Positions 36,366 to 44,731 of a stretch of 64,000 bases of DNA are shown here, piece after piece. Each line of letters begins with the position of its first letter. Position 1 is the first letter of the stretch. Made by a program: the position numbers and the translations under genes. The DNA is taken from NCBI GenBank assembly GCA_902768985.1, contig CACXNA010000007.1:62001-126000 (forward strand), read 5' to 3'. This DNA comes from an uncultured Bacteroidia bacterium. Lineage in GTDB: Bacteria > Bacteroidota > Bacteroidia > Bacteroidales > UBA932. Below the pieces are notes generated by a model, which was not told where the DNA came from, made no database searches, and saw only the letters and a program-made list of their open reading frames with translations.

Positions 36366-37991
36366 TCATTTCCGCGTGACGGACATGATGGCGATGTCGT
36401 CGGCCTGTTCGGCGCCGGCGGAGAAGCGGCACACGACATCGTACACCGTCCGGTCATCGATCGGTTGCGGACATGCGTGCAGCAGCTCCAGCAGCGGGTC
36501 GAAGCCCAGCAGCTCATTCCGGACGTTGGCGGCTTCGGTGACGCCGTCGGTGTAGAGGATGATCTGCTCGCCGTGGTCGATCGTGGCAGTCTGCTCGGAG
36601 AAATGGAAATCGCCGTCGATGCCCAAAAGCGTATTCGTCTCCGTCAAGTCGAGCCAGCGGCACCGGCCGTCCTTGACGAGGATGGGCGGCAGATGGCCCG
36701 CGTTGCAGTACGAGAGCTGCCCCGTGGGCAGATGGAGCTGACCGATCAGTGCCGTGACGAACATCATCGAGCGGTTGTTCAACGAGAGGATGGAGTTGAT
36801 CTCTTCCATGATGACGTTGGTGGTCGAGTGATGCCTGACGGCAGAGCGGAAGAGCGTGACGGCGGCGGACATGAACATCGCCGCCGGCACACCTTTCCCA
36901 CTGACGTCACCGATGATGAAGGTGACATAATCGCCGTCCCGGTAGAAATCGTACAGGTCGCCCCCGATACTCCGCATCGGCACGAGCGTCGCATGGAGAG
37001 CGAGCTGGTCGTCATCTATGAAATCGTTCACCAGGATGCCGGTCTGAATGTTCTTGGCCAGTTGCATCTCCTTCTGCATCAGCTTATGATGATTCTCAAC
37101 CTGCAGGTACGCCTTCTGGTTCAGTCCGATCCGGCGGAACAAAAGGATGAGGATTACGATGCCGATGATGAGGATGAAGAGCGTGACGATGCTTCTCCAT
37201 TTGATACTCTGCCAGATGACGGTGTTCGGAACGGCGATCATCAGCTGCGTGTTGATCGGAGTCATCGTCTGCGAATAGACCAGCCAGTGCTTCCCGTCGT
37301 TCCGGAACCGCATCTCATCCTCCGGCGTCACGCTGTCGGATGAAGCGACGAGCGAGCCGTTGGTACCGTAGATGAGGCACACAGCCTCGTCGTAAGGCTT
37401 GATATCCTGCAGGATGGCTTCCATCCACTCGATCGTGAAATCGTCCCCCACGACGCCGATCAGCTTCCCCTGTCCGTCTTCTATCCGGATCGAATGGGAA
37501 GCGATCAGCGTCTGCGTGCTGGCGCCGATATACGGCTCCGACCAATAGCCGTCGCTGTCGCATTCAAGCGCACCGGCGTACCAGTCCCGGGCGTAGTAAT
37601 CCAGCCCGTCGGCACCCCGGTCGGTCGTGAAGGTCTCGCCATGGAAGCGATACGTACGCGGGAGATAATTGTCCACCCTGCCGCGATAGACGCCCGGCGC
37701 GAACTTGACGAACATATTGTCAATGTTCGGATAGCGGTCGAGCATCTCGCGGGTCGCCTCCAAAATATCCTGCTCATTATCAGGGTGTTCGAGGACAAAT
37801 TTCCGCATTTCGTCAGCGGCGTTGTGGAAGCCCACCAGAATATGGAAGAAATCCTTCTGCGCCAGCTGCATTTTGTATTCCACCACTTCGCGCACATGCT
37901 CCTTCTCAAGGGAAGATGAGATGGCAAACTGAACGACCATGGCCGCCGCGATGAACAGGAAGGCGACGATGGGTAAAGTACGGAATTTCAT
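36366..37991 (-). CDS. Membrane Cache-domain PP2C/SpoIIE-type serine phosphatase
   Basis: A 541-residue protein: TM1 (about 8-27), an extracytoplasmic dCache-like sensor domain with DYYARDWYAGAL and WSEPYIGASTQTLI, TM2 (about 275-297), a coiled linker, then an RsbU/SpoIIE phosphatase domain with metal-binding Asp in SIGGDLYDF, GDVSGKGVPAAMFM, LYTDGVTEA and ADDIAIM. Such proteins dephosphorylate anti-sigma-factor antagonists in response to an external ligand. No anti-sigma or antagonist gene lies nearby. It lies between a XylF-like lipoprotein (31 bp) and the heptad-repeat protein (66 bp). Confidence 0.88.
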   Translation of the reverse strand: MKFRTLPIVAFLFIAAAMVVQFAISSSLEKEHVREVVEYKMQLAQKDFFHILVGFHNAADEMRKFVLEHPDNEQDILEATREMLDRYPNIDNMFVKFAPGVYRGRVDNYLPRTYRFHGETFTTDRGADGLDYYARDWYAGALECDSDGYWSEPYIGASTQTLIASHSIRIEDGQGKLIGVVGDDFTIEWMEAILQDIKPYDEAVCLIYGTNGSLVASSDSVTPEDEMRFRNDGKHWLVYSQTMTPINTQLMIAVPNTVIWQSIKWRSIVTLFILIIGIVILILLFRRIGLNQKAYLQVENHHKLMQKEMQLAKNIQTGILVNDFIDDDQLALHATLVPMRSIGGDLYDFYRDGDYVTFIIGDVSGKGVPAAMFMSAAVTLFRSAVRHHSTTNVIMEEINSILSLNNRSMMFVTALIGQLHLPTGQLSYCNAGHLPPILVKDGRCRWLDLTETNTLLGIDGDFHFSEQTATIDHGEQIILYTDGVTEAANVRNELLGFDPLLELLHACPQPIDDRTVYDVVCRFSAGAEQADDIAIMSVTRK

Positions 37992-38022
37992 AGGGTCGAA
38001 GTGGTGTTATACGCGAATAATC

Positions 38023-39021
38023 TTAATAGCTGTCTACGGTCATCACGGTAAGCGGAGAGTAGAACACCGGGATACCGGAGACTTTCTGGCTGGCCTGGAC
38101 CGGAGAATTGGAGAGCAGGCCGTTCACGATCAGGCCCGTATTGTAGGCCATGTCCATCAGGTTCTTGTCGATGGTCATGGTCTGCAGGTGGCGCTTGATG
38201 TTGGACTGCGCCATGGCGGTATTGTCCTGGCCCGTGATGACCGGCATGTCCGTAATGCCCGCCAGACCCAGCGCCTCGATGACTCCCTGAGCCTGATTGT
38301 CGATGGCGGCAAGCACCATATCCGGGCGATCCCCTTCATTATAGAAGGTCAGACGGTCCTGCATTTCTATCTTGGCGTCGGAAATCATCCAACTGTCAGC
38401 ACTCACCTGACCGTATTCCGTCCTGTTGCTCACGACCTGCAGTTTCCCGCTGGCGATGTAAGGATTGAGCAGTTCCATCGCGCCGTCATAATAGGCCTTG
38501 GCGTTGATGTCGGTATCCGGGCCGGCGAGGATTTCGAGGGACATGACAGGCTCGCCGCAGGAATGGAAATGGTTGAGCAGGAACTGCGCCTGCAGACGCC
38601 CTACTTCCCGCGTGTTGGCGGAGGAGATATAAGCGACGCGGGGGTTGTCCAGGATAAAGCGGTCGTGGCATACCACCTTCACTTCGGGATGCTGCTCAAG
38701 CAGACCGGACTCGTTGATTTTCTTATAGTCGATGGCCGTCAGCACGACACACTTGGCGCCGGCATTGATGGCTTCCCGGAGCTGCTCCACCTGCTGGGCA
38801 GCACCCGCCTCCGTCTCCGGGGCGATGTAGAAAGTGGTGTTGAAGCCGTACGATGCCATCACCGTCTCGAGGTTAGACTTGTCTGTAGCCCAACGGTCAA
38901 GACTGGAAGCGTCGGGAAGCAGCACGGCTACTTTCTTCTGATTACCCTCTTTCGTGCAAGCAAGTGCCAGCAGCATCGCTGCGCCGAGGATCAAAGCTTT
39001 AGCAAAATAATTCTTTCTCAT
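38023..39021 (-). CDS. XylF-like sugar-binding lipoprotein, paralogue A
   Basis: A 332-residue lipoprotein (signal ending MLLALAC) with a type I periplasmic-binding fold close to D-xylose-binding XylF: AVLLPDASSLDRWATDKSN, VCHDRFILDNPRVAYISSA and GQDNTAMAQSNIKRHLQTMT. It is clearly homologous throughout to the product of 42134-43135. No ABC permease or ATPase accompanies either, so a sensing role or presentation of ligand to another envelope protein is more likely than transport (inference). It is separated from the AMP ligase gene by 80 bp of A+T-rich DNA that may carry an internal promoter. Confidence 0.88.
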   Translation of the reverse strand: MRKNYFAKALILGAAMLLALACTKEGNQKKVAVLLPDASSLDRWATDKSNLETVMASYGFNTTFYIAPETEAGAAQQVEQLREAINAGAKCVVLTAIDYKKINESGLLEQHPEVKVVCHDRFILDNPRVAYISSANTREVGRLQAQFLLNHFHSCGEPVMSLEILAGPDTDINAKAYYDGAMELLNPYIASGKLQVVSNRTEYGQVSADSWMISDAKIEMQDRLTFYNEGDRPDMVLAAIDNQAQGVIEALGLAGITDMPVITGQDNTAMAQSNIKRHLQTMTIDKNLMDMAYNTGLIVNGLLSNSPVQASQKVSGIPVFYSPLTVMTVDSY

Positions 39022-39086
39022 AATTGATAAAAAAATAGGTTGATAAAAATAATTGGTTTATTGTTTATGTGTTAATTCAGTATTTT

Positions 39087-39102
39087 GTGGACGGCAGTCC
39101 AC
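39087..39102 (-). repeat. Small hairpin after the AMP-ligase gene
   Basis: GTGGAC-GGCA-GTCCAC immediately follows (and touches) the ligase stop codon on the minus strand. There is no T-run, so it may attenuate or stabilise the message within the array and not fully end it. Confidence 0.45.
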
Positions 39103-40757
39103 TAGCGCTTGTGGGGCTCGTAATAGCCGGTGAGGATGCGGGTGTAGTAATTCCGGTCGATTTTCCCGACCACATTGATGCGCAGATGCTCACGCTCGAT
39201 GCGGTATCTGTCTATGCGAAGCCCGGATGGAAGGAACGTCCGCATGGTACTGTCCAGTCGGCAGAAGACTTCTTCTTCTGTTTCCCGGATGCCGTCTTCC
39301 AATACAACGTGCGCCGCCAGCGGACTGTTTTCTGCAGCCAACGGGCACACCAGGGCCTCTTTGACGGCAGGGTCTTCCCGCAGCCGGTTGGCGATGTCGA
39401 ACAGATAAACCTTTTCTCCGCCGGGCGCAGCCACGAACTGATTCATCCGGCCATACACGAAGAGTTTACCGCTGTCATCCATCTCTCCAATGTCCTGGGT
39501 ACGGAGCCAGCCGCCTTGCAGCCTGTCCCGGTTCATCTGAGGATTGTTGATATAGCCGATGGTCAGGGACTGGGTCTTCACCCAGATTTCTCCGCGTTGA
39601 TTGGGCCCCAGTTCTTGGCCGTCTACGTCAAAAATGCCCACCGTGACGCCGGGGAAAGGAGCGCCCACACATATGACGGGGCGGGAATAATCTTTTTCGA
39701 AACCTGCGGGCGCATAGTCCACCGTGCATACGGAAAAAGTTTCACTGAGCCCGTAGCCCGAGGCAAGGGCCACACGACTGCCGCAGACTTCCAGAACATC
39801 ATTGATGTGGCGCAGCGCCTCGGGCGTACAGCCTTCGCCGCCCATAACGGGAAATCGGAAAAAACTCAGGTCGGGACGGTTCCCGCTTTGGACAAGCCGG
39901 TCTATATGACGGAAGAAGTACACCCAGAACCCGCCGGGAATCACGACAACCTGCGGTTTGAAAGCAAGGATGTTCTTGATCATCTGCCGGGCCGTTGCCC
40001 GCGGATCCACATACACCGTCATTCCGCGGAATAGAGGTGCCAGCACCTCTACGAACAAGCCGGTACACACAAAGGGCGGAAGATGCCAATAAGATTTTCT
40101 CCCTTCGAGGAAAGGCGTACCGCTTTGGTTAAATGCCAGCGCATTCCGGAACATGGCAATCATCGCCTCGTCACTCATCCCAATCTGGTTGGCGGCCCTT
40201 GCACCCGACGTTCCGGAAGAGCAGAAAATGAAGGCCGCTTTCCCCGGGACGGGCTCCGCTTCCAGAGGCCCGTCGCAGGACCCGAAACGCCGGATGGCGG
40301 CATCGGCCGTCATATATTTGGCCCGCAATCGCAGGCCGAATCGCACCAGACCCAGCAGCGGCGTAGCCGGGAGAAGGACCACGTGCCGGAATTGCTCCCG
40401 CCGGAGGGTTTGCCGTATCTTTTTCTCCATCCCGTCGAACACAAAGGCGACGCGGCTCCGGCCCACCATGGCATCCAACGCCTCCGGCGAGGCCATCAGG
40501 TTGGGGAGGTTGGCGGTGACGCCCGTCATATCGGCCGCCAGCATAATATATACGAATTCCGGCAAGGCCGGGCCGAAGATAAGCAGCTCGTCTCCCGGCT
40601 CCAGTCCCATTCCCCTGATGACGCGTCCCCAAAGCTGCACCCGCTCCACCAGCGTTTGGCGGCTGATCCTGCGGCCGAAATACACAAAAGCGTCGTGGCG
40701 GTTCCTGTCAGCCAGGATACCGCTCTCCATATATTTCCACAATGTTTGATCTTTCAT
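39102..40757 (-). CDS. AMP-forming acyl/aryl ligase-like protein
   Basis: A 551-residue member of the ANL superfamily (acyl-CoA synthetases, adenylation domains). The nucleotide loop is FCSSGTSGARA, the A5-like motif SGYGLSET, then GEIWVKTQSLTIGY, and a hinge/A8 region WLRTQDIGEMDDSGKLFVYGR. The N-terminus has no signal, so it is cytoplasmic. The catalytic C-terminal A10 lysine is expected in NVVGKIDRNYY. The substrate is unknown; no carrier protein or CoA-pathway gene is adjacent. It starts 3 bp after the alpha/beta hydrolase stop and is co-transcribed with it. Confidence 0.85.
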   Translation of the reverse strand: MKDQTLWKYMESGILADRNRHDAFVYFGRRISRQTLVERVQLWGRVIRGMGLEPGDELLIFGPALPEFVYIMLAADMTGVTANLPNLMASPEALDAMVGRSRVAFVFDGMEKKIRQTLRREQFRHVVLLPATPLLGLVRFGLRLRAKYMTADAAIRRFGSCDGPLEAEPVPGKAAFIFCSSGTSGARAANQIGMSDEAMIAMFRNALAFNQSGTPFLEGRKSYWHLPPFVCTGLFVEVLAPLFRGMTVYVDPRATARQMIKNILAFKPQVVVIPGGFWVYFFRHIDRLVQSGNRPDLSFFRFPVMGGEGCTPEALRHINDVLEVCGSRVALASGYGLSETFSVCTVDYAPAGFEKDYSRPVICVGAPFPGVTVGIFDVDGQELGPNQRGEIWVKTQSLTIGYINNPQMNRDRLQGGWLRTQDIGEMDDSGKLFVYGRMNQFVAAPGGEKVYLFDIANRLREDPAVKEALVCPLAAENSPLAAHVVLEDGIRETEEEVFCRLDSTMRTFLPSGLRIDRYRIEREHLRINVVGKIDRNYYTRILTGYYEPHKR

Positions 40758-40760
40758 AGG

Positions 40761-42122
40761 CTATTGGACGGATTTGTTCAGCTTGCACATATCTTCGGGA
40801 TTCTGGACAAAAGCCATGATGACTTGTTCCACAAAGGCAATGATAAAATGCGGATTCATGCCGCCACGGGGCAAAAAGCGCCAGGAAGGAACGGACAGCA
40901 TATGCACCCTGGCATTCCGCCCCTCGTTGCTGATGGTCCGGTACAGATCGTAGACCATTTCGAACGGAATCATGCCATCCTCCGGACTGTGGGCGATGTA
41001 AAGGGAATGAGCGGGCGTCCAGCCTTCCACATCGTTGTGTTTCCTGAGGCAGGAGAACCATGCACGGACTTTGGGGCTGTCCAGGTCCACCTCCCCGTCG
41101 GCCGAAAGCATGTCCGGCGCTACAAGCTGGTCAAAAGAATTCATCTTTTTGACCACCGGGTCCGTAAACTGAGGATAGTAAAGACTGATGGCATCGAGGA
41201 AAGAAATCTCCTTTCCATCCACCTGGAATTTGGTGTCCATATACCATCCCGGCACAAAGTCCCGGGGCCGATATCCGCCCAGCTGTTCCGGGCTGAAGGC
41301 TTGGAAATACCCCACAAGCGGAATGTGGCCCATAAAAATGAGTTCCGGATGGTGATACGTGTATTTGACCAGTTCCGGCAGGAAAATGGCGCCTTCTGCG
41401 ACAAAAGTAGACCGCAGCCTCAAGGTCTCTTTGAACCATTGCGGCGCCTCGGTGTCGTACCACTTGGCAAATAGCAGCGCGGGGAAGGCGCCCTGTGAAC
41501 TGCCCCAGTTGGTGGTATATCCATTCGGATCCAGGGTAACCCCGCGCTGTTGCATAAGCTCCAGCGCTGCAACGGTACAGTCGGCCAGCTGGCGGGCCAT
41601 ATGGAGGGCCGATCCGCCGCCATCGGGCTCAACCCCGTGATTGATGCCCCATTTCTGCAGATCCGGCTCAATGACGGCAGAATCCCACAGGGCTTTGAGC
41701 GGCATGAACATCAGGTTTTGGGACGGCGCCCACTCCGGGTAAAAGAACGCCTGGTGCGTATGGAGCGAGATGGTTTTCACCGCATTGGGAATACCTTCTT
41801 CCTTGTTGCCCGGGAACGTTACCCGGCCCGACAGGATGATTTCCCGTCCATCCACCGCCTGGCTGCGGTAGGTAAAAGTATAGCTTTTGATTTCCCAGCA
41901 GCCTTTGGAGAACCGTTTGTTCAGTCCACGCCGGTGATGACGCACCTTGGCCTTCAAGAGCGCATTGAAGCACGGCACGGCTATAGGCTTGATACTCTTA
42001 AGCAAAGCCGTGAACGAGGGCGCCCCCAGGGCGTCCACAAATTCATCGGGGGTATAATGTTTCTCCCCCAGAATATCCACCAGGCTCTGCCGGGAGAGTT
42101 CCCACTGTCCTTCTGTCCACAT
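40761..42122 (-). CDS. Cytoplasmic alpha/beta hydrolase, secretory-lipase-like
   Basis: A 453-residue protein without signal peptide. Nucleophile elbow NWGSSQGAFPAL, probable acid SPEDGMIP and probable His in GGMNPHF. The order of motifs parallels the lipase-like lipoprotein encoded at 43157-44719, suggesting distant homology, but this one lacks an export signal. It is sandwiched between a XylF-like lipoprotein gene (11 bp) and the AMP ligase (3 bp). A hydrolase-ligase pair suggests editing or making of an acyl or ester compound; this is inference. Confidence 0.7.
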   Translation of the reverse strand: MWTEGQWELSRQSLVDILGEKHYTPDEFVDALGAPSFTALLKSIKPIAVPCFNALLKAKVRHHRRGLNKRFSKGCWEIKSYTFTYRSQAVDGREIILSGRVTFPGNKEEGIPNAVKTISLHTHQAFFYPEWAPSQNLMFMPLKALWDSAVIEPDLQKWGINHGVEPDGGGSALHMARQLADCTVAALELMQQRGVTLDPNGYTTNWGSSQGAFPALLFAKWYDTEAPQWFKETLRLRSTFVAEGAIFLPELVKYTYHHPELIFMGHIPLVGYFQAFSPEQLGGYRPRDFVPGWYMDTKFQVDGKEISFLDAISLYYPQFTDPVVKKMNSFDQLVAPDMLSADGEVDLDSPKVRAWFSCLRKHNDVEGWTPAHSLYIAHSPEDGMIPFEMVYDLYRTISNEGRNARVHMLSVPSWRFLPRGGMNPHFIIAFVEQVIMAFVQNPEDMCKLNKSVQ

Positions 42123-42133
42123 GATATGCGATG

Positions 42134-43135
42134 CTAATAACTGTCGACGGTCTTCAGCGTGACCTTGGAGTAGAGCACCGGGATGCCGGAGATGCTCTGG
42201 CTGGTCTGGACCGGGGCGTTGGCGATGAGGCTGTTGATGATCATCGCGGTGTTGTAGGCCATATCCTGCAGGTTCTTGTCGATGGTCATGGCCTGCTTGC
42301 CGTGCTTTATGTTGGACATCGCCATGGCGGTATTGTCCTGGCCGGTGATGACCGGCATATCCGTAATGCCCGCCAGGCCCAGCGCCTCGATGGCGCCCTC
42401 GGCCAGGTTGTCATTGGCCGCAAGGATCATGTCCGGACGCTCGCCCGCCCCGTAGCTGGCCAGGCGATCCTGCATGGCCTTCTTGCCGTCGGCGATCAGC
42501 CAGCTGTCGGACTTCACCTGAGCGTACGTCGTCTTGCCGCTCTTGACCACCAGCTGACCACTGTCGATATACTTTTTGAGATAGTCGTAGGCGCCCTCAA
42601 AATAATCCTTGGCGTTGACGTCGTTCTCGGGACCCTCCAGGAACTCAATCGTCATGGAAGTGGCACCGGAAGCATGGAAATGGTTGAGCAGGAACAGCGC
42701 CTGCATCCGCCCGATCTCCTTCGTGTCGGTGGAAGAGATATAGGCAATGTTGGGATTGTCCAGCACAAAGCGGTCATGGCAGACGACCTTGACCTCGGGA
42801 TGCTTCGCAAGCAGCCCGGACTCGTTGATCTTCTTGTAGTCGATGGACGTCAGCACGATAAACCGCGCACCGACCTGGATGGCCTCGCGGAGCTGCTCCA
42901 CCTGCTGCGCCGCACCCGCCTCCGACTCCGGAGCCTCGTAGAACGTCGTATTGAAGCCATACTTGGCCATAACCGTCTCCAGGTTTGCCTTGTCGGTGGT
43001 CCAACGGTCGATAATGGAAGCATCAGGAAGCAGCACCGCCACTTTCTTCTCGTTGCTGTTGTCCTTGGTGCACGCCAGCGCCAGCAGCGCCACGGCGGTA
43101 AGGACGAAAACTTTAGCTAAACCATTCTTTTTCAT
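42134..43135 (-). CDS. XylF-like sugar-binding lipoprotein, paralogue B
   Basis: A 333-residue lipoprotein (signal ending ALLALAC), collinear and strongly similar to the product of 38023-39021 (AVLLPDASIIDRWTTDKAN, VCHDRFVLDNPNIAYISST, GQDNTAMAMSNIKHGKQAMT). The N-terminal binding-lobe segments and the C-terminal NDNLAEGAIEALGLAGI region match XylF-type proteins. The two paralogues bracket the hydrolase and ligase genes. They differ mainly in surface segments, so they may bind different ligands. Confidence 0.88.
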   Translation of the reverse strand: MKKNGLAKVFVLTAVALLALACTKDNSNEKKVAVLLPDASIIDRWTTDKANLETVMAKYGFNTTFYEAPESEAGAAQQVEQLREAIQVGARFIVLTSIDYKKINESGLLAKHPEVKVVCHDRFVLDNPNIAYISSTDTKEIGRMQALFLLNHFHASGATSMTIEFLEGPENDVNAKDYFEGAYDYLKKYIDSGQLVVKSGKTTYAQVKSDSWLIADGKKAMQDRLASYGAGERPDMILAANDNLAEGAIEALGLAGITDMPVITGQDNTAMAMSNIKHGKQAMTIDKNLQDMAYNTAMIINSLIANAPVQTSQSISGIPVLYSKVTLKTVDSY

Positions 43136-43156
43136 ATACTTAATGGGGTAAAAAAT

Positions 43157-44719
43157 CTACAGTTTCTTATGGATAGACGTCCACTTGCCGGAGAGGATAT
43201 CGTTGGTATAGGAACCGCTGTACGAGATCATGAATTGGACGCCGGCAGCCTTATGGTAGTACGTTGTGGCCTTGGTGAGCAGATAAGAAGAATAATTCCT
43301 GCTCGCCGTATCCCACATCTCATGCACGGTCTCCAGGTTCGAGTAAGGAACCACCTCGTCCGTCTCCGAATGGAAGAAGGTGAGGCCGCCGCTCTGCGGA
43401 GGAAGCCATCCGTCCGCGCACAGGCTGTTCTCTTCCATGCACTGCTCGAAGGCGCGCACCTTTTCGGACGGGATATCGGAGGGAATCGTGCCGCTTCTGA
43501 AGTACTCCACAAGGGAAGGCTTGAGGCACATCTCGATGGGGACGTAGTTCATGCCGTTGCAGTTGCTCAGGTCCAGTTTCAGACTGGAGTTGCCGGCATT
43601 GTTTGCATTGTACGGGAGATATTCCCGCCGGCTTTCGGACCAGCAATACACTTTGAAGCCGCTGTTGCTGCTCTGGGAGATCGCCAGGAATTTCTTGTGG
43701 ATATCAGCGGTACTCATGGACATGTCCGCCAGCCAGTTGAAGATACCCGTTTGTACGAACTCGGGCGTGCAGAAATCATCATAAGTGCAACCCAGCGCCC
43801 TGAGACGGGGATTCGTATCCACCGCACCCTTCAGCAGGAGGGCGGCAGCGACGGGCATGAACAGTTTTCCGATCTCCACATACTTGCCCACCGTGGACAT
43901 CGGGTCGTACGGACCGTCCCCGCAAACGGCACCTGCCAGGCGAAGGCCGCTCTCACGGTTCTCCTGACAGTAACGATACACACCGGCCGCCACGGCGCCG
44001 CCCTGGGAATACCCCACGGCCACCGACTTCCAGTTGTCCGCCAGCTTCATCTTTTCCTTTTCATACCAGGCAATGCCGGCCTTCGCGCCGTCCACTACCT
44101 GCCGGGCGGTAGCCTCGCGGTTCAGATAGGGGTGGTTGCGGGATTTGGTGGCGCCGTAGCCCTCATAATCGGGAAGGATAACCAGGGCTTTCTGGCTCAG
44201 GGGATTGGCAAAACAGGCCAGCAGATTGGCATCACTGGTGATCCCCAGATTGGAGAAATTGCTGGGGCGTTCCGCATCGGAAGTGATGGTGAGATGGCAG
44301 CCGATCACCACATTGCCGGGCCGCTGTTCCGTGAAAGGGACATAAGGCCAGACCAGCAGTTCGGAGCACATGATCTCCTCGCCCGTCGCGCTGAGCGTCT
44401 TATAGCGAAGCGTAGTCCAGGCATAGGCCATCGTGGCGCTGGAACCGCTGTCCTCAGCCTTGGTCTGGCCACCTTGTGACTGCTTCAGCAGGTCGGAATA
44501 ATAGCCGTACAAAGACTCGTCATATTCCCCGTTGCGGGCCGTGGCATCCTGCAGGATTTTGGAGTAGAACTCCTCCAGCGGGATGGTGCCGGAATCCACG
44601 ACAGACACCTGAGAAAGGTCGTACAGGCCGTCGTCGTACGTCTCCGGGTCAGGAGTCTTCCCGCAGGACACGGCCAGAGCCAGGGAGATTATTGCCAAAA
44701 AGGGTAAAATCCGTTTCAT
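43157..44719 (-). CDS. Lipase-like alpha/beta hydrolase lipoprotein
   Basis: A 520-residue lipoprotein (signal MKRILPFLAIISLALAVSC). The hydrolase domain has an oxyanion/lid region VVIGCHLTI, DYEGYGATKSRNHPYLN, nucleophile GYSQGGAVAAG, acid HSETDEVVP and His in TYYHKAAGVQF, the layout of the secretory lipase (LIP) family. It acts outside the cytoplasm on an unknown ester or polymer. 12 bp separate it from the protease-fusion gene upstream and 21 bp from the binding protein downstream, indicating one operon. Confidence 0.82.
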   Translation of the reverse strand: MKRILPFLAIISLALAVSCGKTPDPETYDDGLYDLSQVSVVDSGTIPLEEFYSKILQDATARNGEYDESLYGYYSDLLKQSQGGQTKAEDSGSSATMAYAWTTLRYKTLSATGEEIMCSELLVWPYVPFTEQRPGNVVIGCHLTITSDAERPSNFSNLGITSDANLLACFANPLSQKALVILPDYEGYGATKSRNHPYLNREATARQVVDGAKAGIAWYEKEKMKLADNWKSVAVGYSQGGAVAAGVYRYCQENRESGLRLAGAVCGDGPYDPMSTVGKYVEIGKLFMPVAAALLLKGAVDTNPRLRALGCTYDDFCTPEFVQTGIFNWLADMSMSTADIHKKFLAISQSSNSGFKVYCWSESRREYLPYNANNAGNSSLKLDLSNCNGMNYVPIEMCLKPSLVEYFRSGTIPSDIPSEKVRAFEQCMEENSLCADGWLPPQSGGLTFFHSETDEVVPYSNLETVHEMWDTASRNYSSYLLTKATTYYHKAAGVQFMISYSGSYTNDILSGKWTSIHKKL

Positions 44720-44731
44720 CTTCTGTTAGTG

